DNA from: an uncultured Poribacteria bacterium
GTDB lineage: Bacteria; Poribacteria; WGA-4E; WGA-3G
Length of the DNA stretch: 64,000 nucleotides
Assembly: GCA_951828515.1 (NCBI GenBank)
Contig: OX639992.1
Span: 1,288,439 to 1,352,438 of the forward strand
Reading direction: 5' to 3'
A program made the translations under genes and the position numbers. Of this stretch, positions 49,579 to 57,547 are shown piece by piece; the stretch's first letter is position 1; each line of letters begins with the position of its first letter. The notes below the pieces were generated by a model, which was not told where the DNA came from, searched no databases, and was given only the letters and a program-made list of their open reading frames with translations.

Positions 49579-49747
49579 GAAATTTCGTTTCTTTCAAATC
49601 AAACTTCTGGCGTAGTGAAAGAGTAAAAGGATGGAAAATTGCGGGGAGGTTCCTCTTCCACCCTTCCAATGTCTGTGTCGATCTCGAAAAATCGTAGGTG
49701 TTATTCTCGTTCCTCTTCCACCCCTCCAGCCGTAAATTAAGATGACA

Positions 49748-50815
49748 TCACGCTAACGTATCTTCTCCATCAGTTAGCCACGCCAGATCGAACTTTGCGA
49801 ACGACAACGTCTCGGAAGCCCTGTCCTCACCACGTTCATAGAGACAACAGATATTCATGTCCGAGTCGATACAGAGATCAGAATACGCTGCGGGACCGGC
49901 ATGCAAAACTTTGCCGCTACTCCAACTTTGACACTCATCGTAACTGATACGAATCGTCATCCGTTCGCGACTCGTGCTGGCGGGGTTAGAGAACAAGATA
50001 CGATTTTTGTCGTGTTGATTCGCATTCGTATAACGCACCATACTCGCTTGACAGATCGGTTCAACGAGATCCTCCTCGTAACCGAATTCCGTGAATGTAT
50101 CGCCGCTGTCACTGCTTCTCGCATAAGCACGCCGTTTCGGTGCGACGTAGTTCCGACAGTTGAAATAGAGTCCACCGTCCACTGTCTCGACGACGACCGA
50201 TTCATTGGTTCCGGGTTGTGCCTTACCACCGATCTGCCACGTTTCACCATGATCATCACTGACAATCAGGTGTGAGTAGCCGTATTGGGCGTAGTCCCGA
50301 CTGTTGCCAAGCACATGGTCACACGGAATGACGAATCTGCCGTTTGCGAGTTGAATCCCGTGGCAGGGACCGGTTGCATACCACGTCCAATCTTCGTTCT
50401 TTGTCGTGGCTGTGATTTCTCTCGGTTCTGACCACGTTCCCCCGTCGTCGTTACTGGAGGTCACCCAAACGGTGCGGGGTGCTTCTCCGGCAACAATCTT
50501 TCCTTCCGCACCGTCAGCGAGATTTTTGCAGAAAAGCAGATAGATTGCCCCCGTGTCCCGATCAACGACTGGAGCAGGATTGCCATCCGTATCGGTTCCC
50601 GTGGAAACAGCGATTTGTATCGGTTGCCAACTCTCGCCGTTATCGAAACTCCGTTTCAGGACGATATCAATGTCCCCTGAATCCCCGCCACCTGTCCGCC
50701 TGCCTTCACAGAACGCTAATAGCGTTCCGTCGTTCGATCGGACAAGCGCGGGGATCCGGAACGTATGGTATCCTTCCGTCCCCGCCGTGTAAAGCGGACG
50801 CTCCGTTTTGTACAT
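49748..50815 (-). CDS. Exo-alpha-sialidase-like (GH33) BNR propeller
   Basis: 355 residues. YHTFRIPALVRSNDGTLLAF with CEGRR contains the FRIP motif whose Arg binds the sialic acid carboxylate. Asp boxes are regularly placed: SFDNGESW, SNDDGGTW, SDDHGETW, SSDSGDTF, SYDECQSW. The segment NESVVVE may supply the nucleophile-assisting Glu and AAYSDL the catalytic Tyr. This is the six-bladed sialidase layout, and it would release terminal sialic or related acids. There is no signal peptide, so the protein may work in the cytoplasm or leave the cell by another route. AAGGAG precedes the ATG. It carries no TTTWG tag, in contrast to the LamG neighbour. Confidence 0.87.
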   Translation of the reverse strand: MYKTERPLYTAGTEGYHTFRIPALVRSNDGTLLAFCEGRRTGGGDSGDIDIVLKRSFDNGESWQPIQIAVSTGTDTDGNPAPVVDRDTGAIYLLFCKNLADGAEGKIVAGEAPRTVWVTSSNDDGGTWSEPREITATTKNEDWTWYATGPCHGIQLANGRFVIPCDHVLGNSRDYAQYGYSHLIVSDDHGETWQIGGKAQPGTNESVVVETVDGGLYFNCRNYVAPKRRAYARSSDSGDTFTEFGYEEDLVEPICQASMVRYTNANQHDKNRILFSNPASTSRERMTIRISYDECQSWSSGKVLHAGPAAYSDLCIDSDMNICCLYERGEDRASETLSFAKFDLAWLTDGEDTLA

Positions 50816-50835
50816 GCTTAAAAATCTCCTTATGT

Positions 50836-50885
50836 ATAGCCTTCAGCAGTCAGCAATCGGAAACCGTTGGCAATTGGTGATCAGG
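50836..50885 (-). repeat. CAGCAGTCAGCAATCGGAAACC repeat upstream of the sialidase gene
   Basis: Plus-strand GCCTTCAGCAGTCAGCAATC then GGAAACCGTTGGCAATTGG. Reverse complement gives the GGTTTCCGATTGCTGACTGC plan shared with 45649, 54815 and the coding copy at 57310-57360. Confidence 0.5.
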
Positions 50886-50986
50886 CAGTCAGCAGAACCA
50901 AACGGGTAGCCTGCAACAACGGCGCAGGCGGATATACGCAAAGCCCCGAGAAAGTTCTAATCCTGCTGACCGAACCGCAAGGTAAA

Positions 50987-51703
50987 TTAAAAAAGTTTGA
51001 TGCGTGCCCACGTGGTTGTGAGCTTCCCGATCGGCTGAACATCTGCTGGATCATCCATGACGAACTCATCAGGGTCTTTCTGATGATCAGAGAGCCGCAA
51101 CCCATCAACCACACTATTCGTTGGGAATTTCGGGTCGGGTGGAGAGGCGTTGTTAATCTCAAAGGTTTCAGCGAACACAGTCGGTCCCTTTTTGAAGGGA
51201 GCTTCGCCTTCAAGTTTGCCATCTAAGTAGAGTTTCAAGCCATCAGGTCCCCATGTTCCCGCCATGTGGTGATGCTCCCCTTCTTGCCACTTGAGTTCTG
51301 CACTGTTGGCGTTATGCCATGAGCCAGCACTTTTAATCCGCATCTGTGCGATCCCGCCATTGTTAAACTGCAGAAATACCGCGTCAGTGCCGCGTTTGTA
51401 CGTCATGAACGTGAAAAGTTCGCCCGTGATGGAGCTGGTGTCCATACCCATCGTTACCCATAACTCAACGGTGCCTTCGTCGAGGTTGACGAACCGATCA
51501 TCTACAGGGAAATGGATAACATCGCCAGCCGCTTCGCTAACGAAACCGTTGCCAAATTTACCGGGTTTGAAGGTTCCACCATCAACGGTGCCGCCCTCTT
51601 TTTCAACTTCTGCTTTGCTCTCCAATGCAGAAAAGAAGGTCTCCTCTGCCATAGCTACAGAGACACAAAGCAATATGATCGCCAAAAAATATAACGTTTT
51701 CAT
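50987..51703 (-). CDS. Secreted LamG-like protein with C-terminal TTTWA tag
   Basis: 238 residues. Signal peptide MKTLYFLAIILLCVSVAMA, then a concanavalin-like fold: FFSALESKAEVEKEGG, KFGNGFVSEAAGDVIHFPVD, LDEGTVELWVTMGMDTSS, EGEHHHMAGTWGPDGLKLYL and SVVDGLRLSDHQKDPDEFVM. It ends IGKLTTTWARIKLF, a variant of the shared tag with Ala in place of Gly and only two residues after Lys. AGGAGAA precedes the ATG. It is on the same strand as the sialidase gene but 170 bp upstream of it, with a repeat and the sialidase ribosome site in between. Confidence 0.85.
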   Translation of the reverse strand: MKTLYFLAIILLCVSVAMAEETFFSALESKAEVEKEGGTVDGGTFKPGKFGNGFVSEAAGDVIHFPVDDRFVNLDEGTVELWVTMGMDTSSITGELFTFMTYKRGTDAVFLQFNNGGIAQMRIKSAGSWHNANSAELKWQEGEHHHMAGTWGPDGLKLYLDGKLEGEAPFKKGPTVFAETFEINNASPPDPKFPTNSVVDGLRLSDHQKDPDEFVMDDPADVQPIGKLTTTWARIKLF

Positions 51704-51870
51704 GAGAGATTCTCCTATTTAGGTTAGATTGTGGTTTTGGGCTTACAAACCCTCCCACATGTCTGATTCTTTTCTAACTTCCAACCTTCCAATTCAGTTA
51801 GCCTTTGAAATATCAAATTCAACAGTGAAATTTGCCAATAAAAAAATGGTACTGTGTTCTTGAGTCACCC

Positions 51871-52668
51871 TCACTTTGGCTTTGTGGAAAGGGCGTACAC
51901 GTAAGGGGAAGTCAACTGTTGGTTCGGCACACGAAACCCTACGAAGAGATTGCCAAGGACAATATCCGTCAGATTCACACACTTACAAAGCGCTTCATGC
52001 CCCCATTTACCGATGACTGCTCGCCACGGTGAATAATCAACAACGCTCAACTTCAAGGGACCGCCTGTATATCCAAACTCCGTGACGTGAAATCCAGCGT
52101 CTCGTAATGCCGAAGCGAGGTCAGTCGGCGGAATTACTTTGTGGGTCGCGAGAAGTTTCGGACTCGCGACGCGAGCGATCGGCGTATACATCCCACGTAG
52201 ATTCGGCATTACCGTGAGCATTGTTCCACCCGGTTTAAGCAGACTGTACATCTCCTCCAATACCACTTGAGGTGTGCTGAAATGTTCAATCAACCCCATT
52301 GAGTAGACAAAATCAAACATGGAATGAGACTTTTTCGCAAACGTGAACAGATCTTCACAGAGGATTTTTCCTTGGGCACCGGCAAGGGCAAGGTTCCGCT
52401 GTGCAAGTTGGCACCCCAACTCCGAAAAATCGACACCGTAACAGTTGCTTTCATAGCTCTGAGCGAGGTAAGGGAGCCACAACGAATCGGCACATCCGAG
52501 CTCAATGAGCGTCGGTTGTTTAAAACCCGAAAGTGCCCGATTGAACAATTTCGCGAGCTGACGGTTCGCTACATAAACCCATCGCAGGTGCCGAATCTTA
52601 TGCTGTTGACCGTCCCAAAGCGTTGTCCAATAGGATTCATCCGTTAAGGGTGTAACATGCGAATCCAT
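51871..52668 (-). CDS. Class I SAM-dependent methyltransferase
   Basis: 265 residues. Motif I is PTLIELGCADSLWLPYLAQS, the acidic strand end is CYGVDFSELG, motif IV is FDFVYSMGLIEHFSTP and post-motif LLKPGGTMLTVMPNL. The C-terminal half (THKVIPPTDLASALRDAGFH, VTEFGYTGG) is the usual substrate cap. The acceptor is unknown. The start at 52668 lies directly beyond the stop of the upstream DUF2851 gene with GGAGG 11 nt upstream, so the two are translationally linked. Third gene of a minus-strand group with thiE and the DUF2851 gene. Confidence 0.83.
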   Translation of the reverse strand: MDSHVTPLTDESYWTTLWDGQQHKIRHLRWVYVANRQLAKLFNRALSGFKQPTLIELGCADSLWLPYLAQSYESNCYGVDFSELGCQLAQRNLALAGAQGKILCEDLFTFAKKSHSMFDFVYSMGLIEHFSTPQVVLEEMYSLLKPGGTMLTVMPNLRGMYTPIARVASPKLLATHKVIPPTDLASALRDAGFHVTEFGYTGGPLKLSVVDYSPWRAVIGKWGHEALCKCVNLTDIVLGNLFVGFRVPNQQLTSPYVYALSTKPK

Positions 52669-52669
52669 G

Positions 52670-54142
52670 CTAACTTTCCTCCAAGAAAACCGCACCATGC
52701 TCTAAAATAGGACATAGGTCGCAGAGTCGGTCTGCGCAATAATTTTTATACAGACGGATGATTCCCTGTTCAATTTTAGCAGTCGGTTCCAAATGCCGCA
52801 TCTGCTGTTCCTCTGTGAAAATCTGTTCATCAATCTTACTGATAATTTTGTTCCCCGTTGATTTGGAACCGACCCCGTAAAGTTTGAGGATTCCTTCCTG
52901 CAATTTCTGACTATCCGCTTCAAGTGCCCAAATATAGGCAATTGGTAAGATTTTATTAATGATAATATCTACAGCCCGATCTTTGCCAATTAGTCCTATT
53001 TTGTGCTTGCTTTCGGATCCAAAGTTAGAGTGTTTATCCCAATAACCAGTAGGTTCGAGCATCAGGAGCGTACGCAACTCTTTTCCGATAGTTTGTAGTT
53101 CTCTTTTTGTATCCGCAGTCACTGCTTTTTCACAAAGCGGCAGAAAGTACATCATCAGGCTACCTTGGCAGTGGTGAATTAACTGGCTCATGGCGGCAAT
53201 ACGTCGAGTAGGCTGGTTCAAAGGTCTCCCGGTGAAACTCCAGCGCGCTTCTGTCATACGTGGGGGTAGTTCAGCGTACTCTGACCTCCGCCACAACTCT
53301 TCCACTGCTACAACGCTCGGATCATCTGTTACTTCCGGCGGCAGCGGTTTCTCCCTTTGTGAGGGTAAGAGTCCGGCAACCCCAAAAAGGATCGCTTGAA
53401 TCTCGAGTTCAGATTTCTGGTCGAGATCAGTGAACGGGACATGTTGCGCTAATTCCCTCAACGGCTTACTGTTACGCTCATATCCCAACGCTTCCATGAT
53501 ACCTTCGTAGAGAAGTTGCTCGAAATCAAGGCGCGTCCTTAACAAACGCATCGACTCCATCTTTTCCAAGAACCGTTCACGTCCTAAAGACTCAAAAACA
53601 CCTTTCAGGACCTCTATGTTCAGTTGCTTTCCCGTTATTCGACAGAATCCATCAGTCATTGCTGCGTCTTGGGTATCACCATAGAGATCCCCGGTATCCA
53701 CGGCAATCCATTTCAGGAGTTCCAAGGTTGGAACGCGCTTGTTGTTCTGGAGCCGAATCCGCAGATTGATGTCATCGTCAAAATACACAGCATGCAGTAT
53801 AACACGATTATATCTGGAATTAAGGTGATGCTTATGCGTATACCACTCCGAAGATCGAACATGAATCTCAACATCACCGACGTGGAGTTTTCCATCAATC
53901 TCAATCTCGGCGTGCATAAAATCGGGACCTTCGTTATGATTCCAGACCCCAGGCTTTAGGACGCGAATTGTGCGTCTATCAATCGACGCCATGTTGGTAT
54001 CAAAAAAGCGTTGCTCATTCCACAATTTCTGAACGAACGCTTCATCGATTTTATCGAGGTCAGGATCATATCTCTCATTAATTTCTCTGAACCGTTTACA
54101 GAGGCGTTCAATCTCGGCTGCATCATCTATATATGTTTCCAT
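52670..54142 (-). CDS. DUF2851 family protein
   Basis: 490 residues. The signature of DUF2851 is clear: NHNEGPDFMHAEIEIDGKLH and VGDVEIHVRSSEWYTHKHHL, then YNRVILHAVYFDDD. The HVRSSEW..H.H pattern with preceding Glu/Asp residues suggests a metal-dependent nuclease-like core, but the family function is not established. The C-terminus has a Cys cluster (YCADRLCDLCPIL), which might hold a metal or iron-sulfur site. It lies 10 bp downstream of thiE and is linked to the methyltransferase gene after it. Found mostly in Bacteroidetes-like and related phyla by family knowledge. Confidence 0.8.
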   Translation of the reverse strand: METYIDDAAEIERLCKRFREINERYDPDLDKIDEAFVQKLWNEQRFFDTNMASIDRRTIRVLKPGVWNHNEGPDFMHAEIEIDGKLHVGDVEIHVRSSEWYTHKHHLNSRYNRVILHAVYFDDDINLRIRLQNNKRVPTLELLKWIAVDTGDLYGDTQDAAMTDGFCRITGKQLNIEVLKGVFESLGRERFLEKMESMRLLRTRLDFEQLLYEGIMEALGYERNSKPLRELAQHVPFTDLDQKSELEIQAILFGVAGLLPSQREKPLPPEVTDDPSVVAVEELWRRSEYAELPPRMTEARWSFTGRPLNQPTRRIAAMSQLIHHCQGSLMMYFLPLCEKAVTADTKRELQTIGKELRTLLMLEPTGYWDKHSNFGSESKHKIGLIGKDRAVDIIINKILPIAYIWALEADSQKLQEGILKLYGVGSKSTGNKIISKIDEQIFTEEQQMRHLEPTAKIEQGIIRLYKNYCADRLCDLCPILEHGAVFLEES

Positions 54143-54152
54143 CAGTTCCTAT

Positions 54153-54782
54153 CTACTTTGCCTCCTGAATTTCGTTCAGCAATACCTGCGTTGCGACTTG
54201 TGGCTCAGGGTGTGCGCAAACAGCAGAGATTACCGCGATACCATGCGCACCTGCTCGAATAACTTCACCTGCAGTCTGAATACCAATGCCGCCGATAGCG
54301 ATAACCGGACACGCCGCGATGTCGCACATTCGGCGGAGTCTTTCCAATCCCTTAGCCGTTTCGGCATCCGGTTTTGAAGTCGTACCGTAAATGGGACCGA
54401 ACCCGATATAGTCAGCACCTTCTGAAATCGCAGCGAGTATCTTCTCTTCGGTTCGAGCGGATGCGCCAAGAATCGCTTCTGGGGGTAGAATCCGCCTTCC
54501 GATAGAAACAGGCATATCGTCTTGTCCAAAGTGCGCGCCTGTCGCCCCAACAGCCACTGCGATATCGGCTCTATCGTTCACAATGAGTGGCACATCATGT
54601 TTTGCGCATATCGTTTGCATGGATTGTGCGATTGCAACTAATTCGCGCGTCGTTCCGTGTTTTTGACGGAATTGCACCGTATCCGCACCGCCTTCGATTG
54701 TCAGTTCCGCTAATTCGGCGTGTGTAAATCGAGATTGTAATGTCGTATCCGTGATGACGTGTAGAACGCCGATGTCTTTCAT
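54153..54782 (-). CDS. thiE: Thiamine-phosphate synthase
   Basis: 209 residues, full length. TIM-barrel ThiE pattern: LHVITDTTL, GGADTVQFRQKHGTTRELVA (Q-x-R-x-K pyrophosphate site), VPLIVNDRADIAVAVGATGA then HFGQDDMPV, ADYIGFGPIYGTTSKPDAET and VIAIGGIGIQTAGEVIRAGA. It couples hydroxymethylpyrimidine diphosphate with thiazole phosphate to give thiamine phosphate. No TPP riboswitch was recognised upstream and no other thi gene is nearby, so the pathway genes must be dispersed. First gene of a three-gene minus-strand group. The start region overlaps a divergent predicted promoter for the SGNH gene. Confidence 0.92.
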   Translation of the reverse strand: MKDIGVLHVITDTTLQSRFTHAELAELTIEGGADTVQFRQKHGTTRELVAIAQSMQTICAKHDVPLIVNDRADIAVAVGATGAHFGQDDMPVSIGRRILPPEAILGASARTEEKILAAISEGADYIGFGPIYGTTSKPDAETAKGLERLRRMCDIAACPVIAIGGIGIQTAGEVIRAGAHGIAVISAVCAHPEPQVATQVLLNEIQEAK

Positions 54783-54783
54783 G

Positions 54784-54812
54784 TTGGCTTGTAACTCAAA
54801 ATGTGGTAGATT
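54784..54812 (+). promoter_or_regulatory. Predicted promoter with extended -10
   Basis: TTGGCT (54784-54789), 17 bp, TAGATT (54807-54812) preceded by ATGTGG. The fourth of the TTG-N15-TGTGR-TA promoters; it would start a transcript about 120 bp before the SGNH gene. Confidence 0.35.
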
Positions 54813-54814
54813 AT

Positions 54815-54916
54815 AGATAGCGGTCAGTAGTCAGGTCGCTTCGCTCTCGGAAACCTTCAGTAAAGAGGTTTTCGTTTAAGGGAAGCCTCTTGTTACTGAT
54901 GGCTGATTGCTAATTT
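54815..54916 (-). repeat. Long copy of the GTCAGTAGTCAG repeat with internal inverted repeat
   Basis: Plus-strand GATAGCGGTCAGTAGTCAGG, then CTCGGAAACCTTCAGTAAAGAGG and later CCTCTTGTTACTGA, which pairs with TCAGTAAAGAGG. In reverse complement CTCTTTACTGAAGGTTTCCG lines up with the stretch inside the coding sequence at 57310-57360. Confidence 0.55.
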
Positions 54917-54942
54917 AGTATAACACATTTAGGAGAGACTTT

Positions 54943-55578
54943 GTGAACAATTTATTATTTCAATCTGGAGATAAAGTACTTTTTATCGGGGATAGCATTA
55001 CAGACTGTGGGCGACGAGATGCGCATGCCCCATTGGGACACGGTTATGTCCGTAAAATAACCGAACTCATCACCGCAAAATACCCAGAACATCAGATCAC
55101 TTACGTCAACAAAGGTATTGGTGGAGACATCGTTGAAGGTTTGGAAAGTCGGTGGGACATTGACGTGATTGACGAAAAACCGGAATGGCTCTCGGTGAAA
55201 ATCGGTATTAACAATGCGAGCCGACAGCACGGAGAAGGCGTTTCGACAGCGGACTATCTGCCGATTTGGGAGGATTGCTATCGACGGATTCTCACACGTG
55301 CGAAGACTGAATTAGATGCCGCACTTTTCCTTTTTGAAATTTTCTACATCGCAGAAGATGTTGATGCACCACGTCCATTAGACGTAGATGCCTACAACAC
55401 AAGCATCCATAGACTCGCGGAAGAGTTTGACGCACGGTTGATCCCGACCAGTGGCGCTTTTGAAAGTGCAGTCGCTGCCCGTCCCGGTGCCCTCTGGACA
55501 ACCCAAGACGGTGTCCACCCGAATGCGGAGGGACATACGTTGATGGCACTGGAATTTTTGAAGCAAGCGGCGTGGTAA
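54943..55578 (+). CDS. SGNH/GDSL-type esterase
   Basis: 211 residues, typical SGNH hydrolase. Block I is VLFIGDSITDCGRRD with catalytic Ser16, block II NKGIGGD with the oxyanion Gly, block III KIGINNA (GxN region) and block V DGVHPNAEGH with the catalytic Asp and His. No signal peptide. Substrates may be acetylated sugars or lipids; carbohydrate esterase family members look the same. The start is GTG at 54943 with AGGAGA upstream. Alone on the plus strand, between the thiE group and the TPR/CvpA group. Confidence 0.88.
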   Translation: MNNLLFQSGDKVLFIGDSITDCGRRDAHAPLGHGYVRKITELITAKYPEHQITYVNKGIGGDIVEGLESRWDIDVIDEKPEWLSVKIGINNASRQHGEGVSTADYLPIWEDCYRRILTRAKTELDAALFLFEIFYIAEDVDAPRPLDVDAYNTSIHRLAEEFDARLIPTSGAFESAVAARPGALWTTQDGVHPNAEGHTLMALEFLKQAAW

Positions 55579-55587
55579 ACCAAAGAA

Positions 55588-55610
55588 TCGCGAGCACAAC
55601 TCGCTCCTAC
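55588..55610. repeat. REP-like hairpin GCGAG/CTCGC followed by TCCTACA
   Basis: ATC, GCGAG (55590-55594), loop CACAA, CTCGC (55600-55604), TCCTACAG. A member of the hairpin family at 12482 and 14662. It lies in the 48-bp gap between convergent genes and may serve as a bidirectional barrier. Confidence 0.5.
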
Positions 55611-55626
55611 AGTAGAGGAAGTGTAT

Positions 55627-56478
55627 CTATCGCCCCGATGATTTTTTCAACGCCTCAATTAATTCGCGCTCACGATGCGAATTATATTCGGAGGCAAACC
55701 GCTGGGCATTGATGCGATTGCCCCAATAAAATTGCCATCCAATCAAGGAGATACCCGCACAATCAACATAACGGCGTTCACGAATCGCATCTGCCACAAG
55801 ATAAATAAACGTCCCACCCAAGACTGCTGCGAGAACACCTTCTTTGACTCTTCCTACATAGAACTGCCCGCTTCCGGGAACGACTGTGGAGAGCCATCCT
55901 GCGATTTGCGGCGATTTGTGTAGAAGCGGTGTCTGTTCGAGAAGCGTGTCGGCTAATTGACGTGCATTTTTTTGATGGGGTGTATCAGTCTGTGGGGTAT
56001 CTACTCGTCGCAATTCCGCAATAGCCTTGTCCCAATCGGTTGTATAGACGTAACACCAACCGCGCAGATAGTGCGCTGCCGCCATTACATCTGTATCCGC
56101 GCTCGAATGTAGAAGTTCAAAGAGCGTCGTCCGCGCCAGTGAATACTTACCGGCATCAAAATGGAGCTGCCCAATCATCAACTGACTCCGAAGCCGAAAA
56201 TCCGAATTTGGATGAACGACTAAAAACTCACGAAACAGGTGTTCAGCACGTTCAGGTTGGTTTTGATAGTAATAACTCTGAGCAATTCGATAATCCGCTA
56301 TATCTTTGAACTCTGTGTCAGGTCGGTAGAAAAGGAGACGTTTGTATTCCAGCCTTGCCGCTTGATAATCGCCTGATTCAAAAAGCTTCTCTGCATAACG
56401 ATATTGCTGGATTGTCCCCTCAGTAACCCCGTCAGCCGCGAAGATGATGAGAGAGATTAAAAGACTTGCAGTTGCCAT
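55627..56478 (-). CDS. TPR protein with C-terminal membrane domain, paralogue 2
   Basis: 283 residues. MATASLLISLIIFAADGVTE is a signal or anchor. Residues 25-170 are TPR-like/BamD-like helical repeats (YRYAEKLFESGDYQAARLEY, YRIAQSYYYQNQPERAEHLF, MIGQLHFDAGKYSLARTTLF). The C-terminal third is hydrophobic with IAGWLSTVVPGSGQFYVGRV then KEGVLAAVLGGTFIYLVADA, a PGSGQ-Y-GR motif known from TM2/DUF5683-type domains. It probably sits in the cell envelope. It follows its paralogue (56480-57547) by 1 bp, and both form an operon with CvpA. Confidence 0.75.
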   Translation of the reverse strand: MATASLLISLIIFAADGVTEGTIQQYRYAEKLFESGDYQAARLEYKRLLFYRPDTEFKDIADYRIAQSYYYQNQPERAEHLFREFLVVHPNSDFRLRSQLMIGQLHFDAGKYSLARTTLFELLHSSADTDVMAAAHYLRGWCYVYTTDWDKAIAELRRVDTPQTDTPHQKNARQLADTLLEQTPLLHKSPQIAGWLSTVVPGSGQFYVGRVKEGVLAAVLGGTFIYLVADAIRERRYVDCAGISLIGWQFYWGNRINAQRFASEYNSHRERELIEALKKSSGR

Positions 56479-56479
56479 A

Positions 56480-57547
56480 TTAAAACCTATGCTTCCATAC
56501 GACGAATTCCATCTTATCTTTTAAAGGTGATATTGTCCCGAATACCCCGGAGCTCCGAATCTCCTGTTGGAGCCGATTCCGAAATTGTGCCTCGTGTTGG
56601 ATATTGAAAACCCGCGCCGATTGAATACTCTGATAGATACCATTTCCATAGAAAAATGCGCCAAGCATCCCAACAGGTACTGCAACTTCGTAACGCTCTC
56701 GGTCAGCGTAATAGAAGCTTGCACTCCCCAATACCACCATACCCACAAAGGTATAAAGTCCGTCAGCTGTTCTCCCACTATAAACCTGTCCACTTCCTGG
56801 CATCAACGCTGAAAGCACGCCAGCGACCATCGGAGAACGGTGTGGAAGCGTATCGGCATTCTTTATCGTCCGCGCCAACCTATCGCTTACTTCCGCAAAG
56901 GAACTTTCCGGATAGGTTGAATAGACATCGCTCCACGCGCGACTTGCCTGTGTCCATTCTCCCTTATCCACGTGAAGCATTCCAATTGTAAACTGCGCGC
57001 GGGGTGCTAAACTACTCCCCTTATGTTCCGAAAGAAACCGTTCGAGCGATGCAAGTCCCTGCTTGCTATCGCCCGATAGCATATAACACTGTGCGATATT
57101 GTTTTTCGCGCGCTCAACAAGAACACTTTTCGGATAGGTATCAATTAGAAGTTGGTAGGCGTGGATCGCATTTTCTAATTTGCCTGCGTTCTGATAGGAC
57201 GCGGCAACACGAAAAGCGATGAAATCAATTCGAGGGATATCGGGATGTAAAAAGAGGAGTCGTTTATACTCGTGAGCGGCGTTGAGATAATCCGCTTCTT
57301 GGAAGAGCGAATCTGCGAAATAGCGGTCAGCGATCAGCCGTCGGGAACCATCAGCAAAGAGAACCTCTTTACTTTGATCCGCAATTGGTGCTTTTGAGCC
57401 TTGTATCGGAGACGAGTTGCGAGTCAAGGCTGATGCCTGACTGCCGACAACCATTTTAGCGGACAACGGGAGTACAGATAAAAAAATAAGAAATAAGGTA
57501 CAACCGACACGCTCATAGTGTCCTAAAACGGAGAGAAAGATTTTCAT
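56480..57547 (-). CDS. TPR protein with C-terminal membrane domain, paralogue 1
   Basis: 355 residues. The hydrophobic N-terminus (CTLFLIFLSVLPLSAKM) is a signal peptide. TPR-like repeats run from about 77 to 245 (YFADSLFQEADYLNAAHEYK, ENAIHAYQLLIDTYPKSVLV, AQFTIGMLHVDKGEWTQASR). Then comes the membrane domain VAGVLSALMPGSGQVYSGRT with three hydrophobic stretches, as in its neighbour. The segment KEVLFADGSRRLIADRYFAD (about 60-79) is encoded by DNA that matches an interspersed intergenic repeat (see 54815), so a repeat appears to have been taken into the gene. Start overlaps the CvpA stop (ATGA). Confidence 0.76.
   Translation of the reverse strand: MKIFLSVLGHYERVGCTLFLIFLSVLPLSAKMVVGSQASALTRNSSPIQGSKAPIADQSKEVLFADGSRRLIADRYFADSLFQEADYLNAAHEYKRLLFLHPDIPRIDFIAFRVAASYQNAGKLENAIHAYQLLIDTYPKSVLVERAKNNIAQCYMLSGDSKQGLASLERFLSEHKGSSLAPRAQFTIGMLHVDKGEWTQASRAWSDVYSTYPESSFAEVSDRLARTIKNADTLPHRSPMVAGVLSALMPGSGQVYSGRTADGLYTFVGMVVLGSASFYYADRERYEVAVPVGMLGAFFYGNGIYQSIQSARVFNIQHEAQFRNRLQQEIRSSGVFGTISPLKDKMEFVVWKHRF

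Noticed and set aside
54783..54942. Possible TPP riboswitch upstream of thiE or nearby
   Set aside because: No CTGAGA-type thi-box core was found, and the stretch is filled by an interspersed repeat and a divergent promoter.
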